From Amaurobius ferox (Eukaryota; Arthropoda; Arachnida; Araneae; Amaurobiidae): a DNA stretch of 64,000 bases. The notes under the pieces are model-generated. The model saw only the letters and a program-made list of their open reading frames with translations. It did no database searches and was not told the DNA's origin. Location: assembly GCA_951213105.1 (NCBI GenBank), contig OX578136.1, positions 151,362,678 through 151,426,677 on the forward strand. The letters are read 5' to 3'. This document shows, in pieces, positions 54,976 to 64,000 of the stretch (position 1 is its first letter; each line of letters opens with the position of its first letter). Both the position numbers and the translations under genes were made by a program.

Positions 54976-56272
54976 TAACACTTTACAACATAGTTGAAAA
55001 GTGTTTATAACTTTATTCATTCTGTCTGTCTGTTTGTCCGTTCGCACAATCACTGCCGTAAAACTGACTTTATCAAAATGAAATTTCAGTATGTTGTTCA
55101 GACGGTCTGTAGGATCTCTGGAAATATAAATGAATAATATCACCCAATTAGTTATGGACTCAAATCTGGTTGAAAAAGTGAAATACATTGAACCCTATGG
55201 GACCTAATTTTTCAAACGTATTTTAGGCGAATTTAAAATTCACAAATTGCTTCGAAAGTTTTAGGAAATATTCAAATTATTCCACAAAAAGTGTGAAAAA
55301 AATTTCAGCAAAATATATTCGGTAGTTTTTAAAATTAAAATTAAAATAATTACACCCATATTATATGAAGAGATCACGCGACCCACTTCAAACTAAAGTA
55401 TGGCATCCATCTCGTATCAAAATCGTGATTTTTAAAGTTCCTTTTAATTTATATTTAGCGTTGTATCCGTCCTAAAATCGCTTTATTTTTGTTTAATTTC
55501 TATGCATCTATATTTTGAAACAATGCAATTACAATATATTTGAATTTAAATGATCATCAAACTTTAATTATTTCTACAGCGAAGCCTAATTTTCACTTAT
55601 GGAGAATATAAACATATTAGGATGTGGGATGTGTTGTTTAAGAATTGCTGAATTTCTTTAACGCGAAATTATTTAGCTCTGAAATCTGCAATGTAACTGA
55701 AAGGAATGAAAGATTCATTGATTTTATATAGAGAAGCAGACGATTTTAAAGAAGACTTTTTCGACGAAGTTTTAAGCATAGAGTTAAACTGCTTTAACCT
55801 CCATGGTTTTAAGTTTTAAAATAGAATAAATTATTGTAGTATTGTGATGAATGAAAGGAATGTAATAAAAGTGAATGAATGAAATATTTACGGCTTTTAC
55901 AGAGAGCCAGGCAATTTACATTTCAACGACGTCATTTGAATAAAGTTCATTTTTTTCGATGGAGTTTTGAGTTTTCAAATATAATAAATTATTGTAGTAT
56001 TATGATAAATTTAAAAATATTACCGCTGAATGTATCGCATTTTAGAGATATTTAAACCAGGCTATTTATATTTCATTGACGTCATTCGCATAAAGTCCAT
56101 TTTTTTCGATGAAGTTTTAAGTTTTCAAATTTAATAAATTAATGTAGTATCATGATAATTTAAAAAATATTACCGCTGAATGTATCGCATTTTAGAGATG
56201 TTTAAATAAAATTGCATTGCAGTTGAAAAGTGTTTCATAATCAATGCTTTATGCAAGATTGATCTTTCATGT
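54976..56272 (-). mobile_element. Family B copy B6
   Basis: Minus-strand near full-length copy with hairpin AACACTTTACAACATAGTTG / AAAAGTGTT (54,977-55,005) and a CTGT microsatellite. A segment of about 160 bp near the 5' end is duplicated: AAATATTACCGCTGAATGTA occurs at about 56,015 and again at 56,165. The 5' end GATTGATCTTTC is at about 56,268. Confidence 0.78.
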
Positions 56273-56274
56273 TT

Positions 56275-56840
56275 CATTTCTGCAAGACCTATTTCAAAAG
56301 CAGTGTCACAATTTACTGGCTACTAAACATGAAGTCAAACACAGTAGCTCACTTGACATCGGAGCAAAGGGATTGTGCTGGTTTAACCACCACACGAACT
56401 TCGTAAGATCATTGTCATCCATTGCTTTACGACTTTCTCACAGTTTTATATGCTATCCGTTGAAGCATATAAAACTGCGAGAATATAAAACTGGAGCATA
56501 TAAAACTGTGGTCAATGAAGATCTCAAGAATTCTGACAATGTTTCATTTATATCTAAAATAGTAGGCGCACCATAGATCAACACGAGTCAGTCCACCTAC
56601 AAATTTCATCACCCGCATCCGTGACTGGCCAAATACACATATTAGTTCAAACTGCAGACCAAGAGGAATTTTTCCTTATTATTGTAAAAATCCATTTTTC
56701 TTTTCAATAGATCATATTTCTCATCTGTTATCTTGAACTTCAATTTAAACATTTGCTGAATTTATAATTGAGCTGCTTTTGCATGAAGGTACTCAGCGGC
56801 ATGGAAATAAGGGAGCATAGCTGCAGTGTCTGTTGAAATC
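56275..56840. other. Mostly unrecognised; contains a 15-bp inverted repeat
   Basis: CACAGTTTTATATGC (56,439-56,453) pairs with GCATATAAAACTG at 56,465-56,477 and with GCATATAAAACTGTG near 56,496-56,510. The frame 56,244-56,576 shows no known motif. Confidence 0.45.
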
Positions 56841-56843
56841 ATG

Positions 56844-57637
56844 TTAAGGGGACGGTGGACTTTGAAATGAGCAAAAATCGACTAAAAACAGTTTTAATAT
56901 ATAACATTATTTTACACATTCAAACTTTTGTTTACGGGTGGGACAGCGTCTATCCCAAACGAAGAACCTCCCCCAAAACACAGGTATTTGACATACCCTA
57001 TCCCAAACAGTTCGATCCCCCTTTGCAGGCATTGGCGTCCATTAGGGAAATCGCCGACAGAAACGTTGCACGCAAACGTTGCACGCGACGCTGTCCCACC
57101 CGTAAGAAAAAGGTTGAATGCATTTCTTTCGAAACGGAATTTTCAAAGGTTTTACATTTTTAAAATGCTCCATGCGTCTTAATTTTTGTCTGAGATGCAC
57201 GAAATTTGGCAAGAACACACCTCTCATACTTTTTAAGGAAACTGGGTATGCATTTCATAATTGAACTTTATTAAGGTAATTAAAAGTGAATAAGAACCTA
57301 ATTCAATAATGAAAATTAAGTTTTAATGCAAAAAAATATGTTTAAAAAATTAACTTTCTAAGGGATTTGAAAATGAATACCCAAATTTGTTCATAATGTG
57401 TTTTTGAGTGATCGTAATGTAAAATAAATCAAAAATGTGAAAAAATGCCACGCAAGGAGCATTTTCAAATGTTCGTTAAAAAAAAATAAATTAAAAAAAA
57501 TAGAAAATTATAACAAAATTGAAAAAAAAATTAATGGTATTGTATATAGTAATGTTAAGAGAAATATTTATATAAATTTTCACGTTTCTAAGTCAATAAA
57601 TAAATAAAAAAAATTTCAACGTCCACCATCCCCTTAA
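56844..57637. mobile_element. TTAA-flanked non-autonomous DNA element
   Basis: Starts TTAAGGGGACGGTGGAC and ends GTCCACCATCCCCTTAA; 17-bp inverted ends with one mismatch, TTAA at both edges. A TTAA-targeting superfamily such as piggyBac is likely, though the G-rich end is not the classic CCC type. Interior AT-rich and non-coding, with a nested inverted-repeat element. Confidence 0.78.
56932..57105. mobile_element. 174-bp nested inverted-repeat element (MITE)
   Basis: Starts TTACGGGTGGGACAGCGTC and ends with its exact reverse complement (19 bp). It is GC-rich compared with its AT-rich host, and contains the direct repeat AACGTTGCACGC twice near the right end. No target duplication is discernible beyond the palindromic TTA/TAA edge. 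Confidence 0.75.
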
Positions 57638-57806
57638 AACGCCGCCGGACTAGCGCACATTATTTTTCCCTAGGACCGCATTGGTCCGGACAAAAACAAC
57701 CAGTGGGCTGTAAAAGAGCCGCCAAAGGGTTGGATGCTTTCTGTTAATATTATTTTGAGAGAAAAGGAGATCTTGAGTTAAAAGACAACAAATTTGGCTT
57801 TATTTT

Positions 57807-58762
57807 TACTTTCCCTGCAATACATGGTAATGTATAGGGAAAGTATTGGAATCATGACGAAAACAGCAACTCGAGTTTTCGACGGATCTACACGTTTCGA
57901 GACCTCTAGAACACGAAAAAACCATTTTTAACGTGACGTCTGTGTGTGTGTGTGTCTGTCTGTCTGTCTGTCTGTCTGTGCAATGTATGTATCCACTCTC
58001 ACTCAAAAACTAATGGACCGAATTTCATAAAATTTGCTAGGTAAGTCGCTTGGGTATGACCCTAGTGCTGATTAGTTTTTGGTACGATTCGTAAAAACAG
58101 AACCCGCCTTTGTTTGTGAAATGGCCCGTAAAAATTTAATTTATCCACTCTAGCTAAAATACTAATTGACCAAATTTCACAAAATTTGGTAGATAAGTTA
58201 CTTGCACGATACTCTGGTGCTGATTAGATTTTGGTATTAATCGGAAAAGAACAAAATGCCTTTTTTTACGAAATGGCCCGCAAAAATGTCATGTATCCAC
58301 TCTAACAAAAATATTAATTGACCAAATTTCACAAAATTTTATAGATAAGTTACTTGGGGGATACTCTGGTGCTGATTAGATTTTGGCATTATTCAGAATA
58401 GAAAAACCTGCCTTTTTTTACGAAATGGCCCTCAAAAATCTCAAAATCTAAAAGAAGCAAAAAAGCTACGTACGTTCAAATATATCAATTAAATGCTTGT
58501 TTGATACGTAATTTTTGATGAGGAAAATAATAAAAACAACTCTATTACTCTAGGACTAACCATTCTCGAGATATTTGAGATTTTTTGAATTTAGTTATGC
58601 CACTTTTAGAAAAATGTCTAATTACCAAATAAAAACAGAAATTGAATTAAAAATGCAAACTTAGTGTTATTTTTTGCAATTAAACTCAATTTAATGAATT
58701 ATTAAAGAAAAAAAAATATGAATTTGAGTCTGCAGGGAAAGTCATGTGCTGCCCACATCAGA
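57807..58762 (-). mobile_element. Family C copy C3 (three internal units)
   Basis: Minus-strand copy: hairpin 57,808-57,845, GT/CTGT microsatellite, three tandem units of about 155 bp starting TATCCACTCT (about 57,990, 58,142, 58,295), and the intact 5' end GCTGCCCACATCAGA at 58,748-58,762. Confidence 0.85.
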
Positions 58763-58765
58763 TTT

Positions 58766-59507
58766 TTACTTTCCCTGCAATGCATGGTAATGTATAGGGA
58801 AAGTATTGGATTCGTGCCGAAAATCGCAACTCGAGTTTTCGACGGATCTACACGTTTCGAGACCTCTAGAATACGAAAAAACTATTTTTAGTGTGACGTC
58901 TGTGTGTGTGTCTGTCTGTGCAGATATTGTATCCACTCTAACTAAAAAACTAATGGACCAAATTTTATAAAATTTGGTAGATAAGTCACTTGTGGGCGAA
59001 TCTGGTGCTGATTAGTTTTGGGTACGATCCGGAATAAAAGAACCCGCTTTTTTTTAGAAATGGCCCGCAAAAGCTTGTATCCACTCTAAATGAAAAACTA
59101 ATGGTCCGAATTTCACAAAATTCGAAAGATGAGTCACTTGTGGGTTACCCTGGTGCTGATTAGATTTTGGTACGATTCGGAAAAAAATAATCTGCCTTTT
59201 TTTGCAAAATGGCCCGCAAAAATCGTCAAAATCTAAACTAAAGAACTAGGTATACTCAAATATATCTATTAAATGCTCGTTTAATACGTAATTTTTAACG
59301 ACGAAAAGAATAAGACCAACCCCATTACACTAGGACTAGCCGTTCTCGAGATATTTTAGTTTTTCGTATTTTCTCTACGCCACCTTTGAAAATAAGTCCG
59401 GTTACCGAATGAGAACGAAAATTGAATTAAAAGTGAAATAAATTTAATTAAAATAAAGAGAACGTGGATATAAGTCTGCAGGGAAAGTCATGTGCTGCCC
59501 ACATCAG
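58766..59507 (-). mobile_element. Family C copy C4, in tandem with C3
   Basis: Same orientation as C3, separated only by a few T. Two internal units, hairpin 58,767-58,805, 5' end at 59,507. Very similar to C1 in its last 250 bp. Confidence 0.85.
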
Positions 59508-59628
59508 ATTTTTAAGTCTTAGTGGTCAAAATACACATAGGTGAACCAAGAATTGGGCCCCATGCGGCTTTAAACGTTTTAGTGAAAACATTGGCTTTGA
59601 AGAAAATGTGGGTTTTGATACCGGACTC

Positions 59629-62600
59629 GCACAAAAATTATGGAACAATTGTCAAATCAAATAATTTGCGTGGAAACTGTTTATTATATCGAAGAACGAA
59701 CTTCTCACCAAACTGTTAACTTCATTCTTTGCAGTATCTACAAGAGAAGTTGGAAATGAAAGGGTAATATCCTTATTTACCGTGGGACATTTCTTACCAT
59801 TGGAGTTGCACACTATACACGGTTTTAAAGCTTAGAATATTCTGAGTATTTGTAAATTATGGAACAATTGTCAAATCAAATAATTTGCGTGGAAACTGTT
59901 TATTATATCGAAGAACGAACTTCTCACCAAACTGTTAACTCCATTCTTTGCAGTATCTACAAGAGAAGTTGGAAATGAAAGGGTAATATCCTTATTTACC
60001 GTGGGACTTTTCTTACCATTGGAGTTGCACACTATACATGGTTTTAAAGCTTAGAATATTCTGAGTATTTGTAAATTATGGAACAATTGTCAAATCAAAT
60101 AATTTGCGTGGAAACTGTTTATTATATCGAAGAACGAACTTCTCACCAAACTGTTAACTTCATTCTTTGCAGTATCTACAAGAGAAGTTGGAAATGAAAG
60201 GGTAATATCCTTATTTACCGTGGGACTTTTCTTACCATTGGAGTTGCACACTATACATGGTTTTAAAGCTTAGAATATTCTGAGTATTTGTAAATTATGG
60301 AACAATTGTCAAATCAAATAATTTGCGTGGAAACTGTTTATTATATCGAAGAACGAACTTCTCACCAAACTGTTAACTTCATTCTTTGCAGTATCTACAA
60401 GAGAAGTTGGAAATGAAAGGGTAATATCCTTATTTACCGTGGGACTTTTCTTACCTTTGGAGTTGCACACTATACATGGTTTTAAAGCTTAGAATATTCT
60501 GAGTATTTGTAAATTATGGAACAATTGTCAAATCAAATAATTTGCGTGGAAACTGTTTATTATATCGAAGAACGAACTTCTCACCAAACTGTTAACTTCA
60601 TTCTTTGCAGTATCTACAAGAGAAGTTGGAAATGAAAGGGTAATATCCTTATTTACCGTGGGACTTTTCTTACCATTGGAGTTGCACACTATACATGGTT
60701 TTAAAGCTTAGAATATTCTGAGTATTTGTAAATTATGGAACAATTGTCAAATCAAATAATTTGCGTGGAAACTGTTTATTATATCGAAGAACGAACTTCT
60801 CACCAAACTGTTAACTTCATTCTTTGCAGTATCTACAAGAGAAGTTGGAAATGAAAGGGTAATATCCTTATTTACCGTGGGACTTTTCTTACCATTGGAG
60901 TTGCACACTATACATGGTTTTAAAGCTTAGAATATTCTGAGTATTTGTAAATTATGGAACAATTGTCAAATCAAATAATTTGCGTGGAAACTGTTTATTA
61001 TATCGAAGAACGAACTTCTCACCAAACTGTTAACTTCATTCTTTGCAGTATCTACAAGAGAAGTTGGAAATGAAAGGGTAATATCCTTATTTACCGTGGG
61101 ACTTTTCTTACCATTGGAGTTGCACACTATACATGGTTTTAAAGCTTAGAATATTCTGAGTATTTGTAAATTATGGAACAATTGTCAAATCAAATAATTT
61201 GCGTGGAAACTGTTTATTATATCGAAGAACGAACTTCTCACCAAACTGTTAACTTCATTCTTTGCAGTATCTACAAGAGAAGTTGGAAATGAAAGGGTAA
61301 TATCCTTATTTACCGTGGGACTTTTCTTACCATTGGAGTTGCACACTATACATGGTTTTAAAGCTTAGAATATTCTGAGTATTTGTAAATTATGGAACAA
61401 TTGTCAAATCAAATAATTTGCGTGGAAACTGTTTATTATATCGAAGAACGAACTTCTCACCAAACTGTTAACTTCATTCTTTGCAGTATCTACAAGAGAA
61501 GTTGGAAATGAAAGGGTAATATCCTTATTTACCGTGGGACTTTTCTTACCATTGGAGTTGCACACTATACATGGTTTTAAAGCTTAGAATATTCTGAGTA
61601 TTTGTAAATTATGGAACAATTGTCAAATCAAATAATTTGCGTGGAAACTGTTTATTATATCGAAGAACGAACTTCTCACCAAACTGTTAACTTCATTCTT
61701 TGCAGTATCTACAAGAGAAGTTGGAAATGAAAGGGTAATATCCTTATTTACCGTGGGACTTTTCTTACCATTGGAGTTGCACACTATACATGGTTTTAAA
61801 GCTTAGAATATTCTGAGTATTTGTAAATTATGGAACAATTGTCAAATCAAATAATTTGCGTGGAAACTGTTTATTATATCGAAGAACGAACTTCTCACCA
61901 AACTGTTAACTTCATTCTTTGCAGTATCTACAAGAGAAGTTGGAAATGAAAGGGTAATATCCTTATTTACCGTGGGACTTTTCTTACCATTGGAGTTGCA
62001 CACTATACATGGTTTTAAAGCTTAGAATATTCTGAGTATTTGTAAATTATGGAACAATTGTCAAATCAAATAATTTGCGTGGAAACTGTTTATTATATCG
62101 AAGAACGAACTTCTCACCAAACTGTTAACTTCATTCTTTGCAGTATCTACAAGAGAAGTTGGAAATGAAAGGGTAATATCCTTATTTACCGTGGGACTTT
62201 TCTTACCATTGGAGTTGCACACTATACATGGTTTTAAAGCTTAGAATATTCTGAGTATTTGTAAATTATGGAACAATTGTCAAATCAAATAATTTGCGTG
62301 GAAACTGTTTATTATATCGAAGAACGAACTTCTCACCAAACTGTTAACTTCATTCTTTGCAGTATCTACAAGAGAAGTTGGAAATGAAAGGGTAATATCC
62401 TTATTTACCGTGGGACTTTTCTTACCATTGGAGTTGCACACTATACATGGTTTTAAAGCTTAGAATATTCTGAGTATTTGTAAATTATGGAACAATTGTC
62501 AAATCAAATAATTTGCGTGGAAACTGTTTATTATATCGAAGAACGAACTTCTCACCAAACTGTTAACTTCATTCTTTGCAGTATCTACAAGAGAAGTTGG

Positions 62601-64000
62601 AAATGAAAGGGTAATATCCTTATTTACCGTGGGACTTTTCTTACCATTGGAGTTGCACACTATACATGGTTTTAAAGCTTAGAATATTCTGAGTATTTGT
62701 AAATTATGGAACAATTGTCAAATCAAATAATTTGCGTGGAAACTGTTTATTATATCGAAGAACGAACTTCTCACCAAACTGTTAACTTCATTCTTTGCAG
62801 TATCTACAAGAGAAGTTGGAAATGAAAGGGTAATATCCTTATTTACCGTGGGACTTTTCTTACCATTGGAGTTGCACACTATACATGGTTTTAAAGCTTA
62901 GAATATTCTGAGTATTTGTAAATTATGGAACAATTGTCAAATCAAATAATTTGCGTGGAAACTGTTTATTATATCGAAGAACGAACTTCTCACCAAACTG
63001 TTAACTTCATTCTTTGCAGTATCTACAAGAGAAGTTGGAAATGAAAGGGTAATATCCTTATTTACCGTGGGACTTTTCTTACCATTGGAGTTGCACACTA
63101 TACATGGTTTTAAAGCTTAGAATATTCTGAGTATTTGTAAATTATGGAACAATTGTCAAATCAAATAATTTGCGTGGAAACTGTTTATTATATCGAAGAA
63201 CGAACTTCTCACCAAACTGTTAACTTCATTCTTTGCAGTATCTACAAGAGAAGTTGGAAATGAAAGGGTAATATCCTTATTTACCGTGGGACTTTTCTTA
63301 CCATTGGAGTTGCACACTATACATGGTTTTAAAGCTTAGAATATTCTGAGTATTTGTAAATTATGGAACAATTGTCAAATCAAATAATTTGCGTGGAAAC
63401 TGTTTATTATATCGAAGAACGAACTTCTCACCAAACTGTTAACTTCATTCTTTGCAGTATCTACAAGAGAAGTTGGAAATGAAAGGGTAATATCCTTATT
63501 TACCGTGGGACTTTTCTTACCATTGGAGTTGCACACTATACATGGTTTTAAAGCTTAGAATATTCTGAGTATTTGTAAATTATGGAACAATTGTCAAATC
63601 AAATAATTTGCGTGGAAACTGTTTATTATATCGAAGAACGAACTTCTCACCAAACTGTTAACTTCATTCTTTGCAGTATCTACAAGAGAAGTTGGAAATG
63701 AAAGGGTAATATCCTTATTTACCGTGGGACTTTTCTTACCATTGGAGTTGCACACTATACATGGTTTTAAAGCTTAGAATATTCTGAGTATTTGTAAATT
63801 ATGGAACAATTGTCAAATCAAATAATTTGCGTGGAAACTGTTTATTATATCGAAGAACGAACTTCTCACCAAACTGTTAACTTCATTCTTTGCAGTATCT
63901 ACAAGAGAAGTTGGAAATGAAAGGGTAATATCCTTATTTACCGTGGGACTTTTCTTACCATTGGAGTTGCACACTATACATGGTTTTAAAGCTTAGAATA
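59629..64000. repeat. 219-bp satellite array, 19 full units plus a partial, off the window end
   Basis: TGGAACAATTGTC recurs every 219 bp from 59,641 to 63,802. Units appear identical apart from a few differences near the left edge: unit 1 (GGGACATTT, TACACGG), unit 2 (AACTCCATTC) and unit 4 (TACCTTTGG). Each unit has a pyrimidine tract ending TTCTTTGCAG and a later AAAGG-GTAATA, resembling acceptor and donor sites 29-30 nt apart. Although 219 is divisible by three, every frame has stops. The right boundary is not in the window. Confidence 0.95.

Noticed and set aside
59641..64000. CRISPR-like array
   Set aside because: The 219-bp units are contiguous identical repeats with no variable spacers, and the DNA is eukaryotic.

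Overview
The window is an AT-rich, intron-scale stretch of arthropod-like nuclear DNA made almost entirely of transposable elements, their fragments and tandem repeats. I found no complete host gene. A spider, possibly an orb-weaver, is my best guess: the 5S-derived SINE and its short 3' tail resemble repeats that I recall being translated into spurious spider proteins. That is memory, not a search.

Layout. 1-6,000: TA microsatellites and two diverged Penelope-like reverse transcriptase pseudogenes arranged head to head, the left one split by a hAT-like element with an 8-bp target duplication. 7,590-8,560: four serial insertions at one target site (two short hairpin modules, then two 400-bp 5S-rRNA-derived SINEs). 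8,827-9,072: a tRNA-derived SINE. 9,672-11,553: a 5'-truncated Jockey-type LINE with a long open RT frame. 12,200-27,000: many copies of two families (A and B) of non-autonomous elements that have an inverted sub-terminal repeat, a 3' hairpin and an internal microsatellite, like Helitron-related HINE/INE-1 elements. An internally deleted mariner lies at 21,564-22,491. 27,000-33,650: mostly unrecognised DNA, a dispersed repeat (E), a GC-richer block and one more family B copy. 35,821-38,083: a diverged family A copy carrying two insertions. One of them is a small LTR element (TRIM) with a tRNA-Lys-type primer binding site, a polypurine tract and a tRNA-like sequence inside its LTRs. 40,938-42,956 and 57,807-59,507: family C, related to A by its 5' end. 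43,267-43,998: a second serial-insertion cluster of the hairpin module, ending in a longer element. 46,784-48,410: a third Penelope-like element in a large inverted repeat. 48,538-51,246: two more family A copies, one with a lone hairpin module inside its GT microsatellite. 56,844-57,637: a TTAA-flanked element with a second small inverted-repeat element nested in it. 59,629-64,000: a 219-bp satellite array that runs off the window end.

How the parts relate. The hairpin module forms the 3' end of the 5S SINE, of a longer element at 43,483-43,985 and of several solo copies. The simplest reading is a LINE-recognised 3' tail mobilised in trans. Families A, B and C probably share one mobilising enzyme not encoded here. 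The two most novel-looking items are the TRIM with a Pol III-like sequence in its LTRs and the serially inserted, covarying hairpin module.
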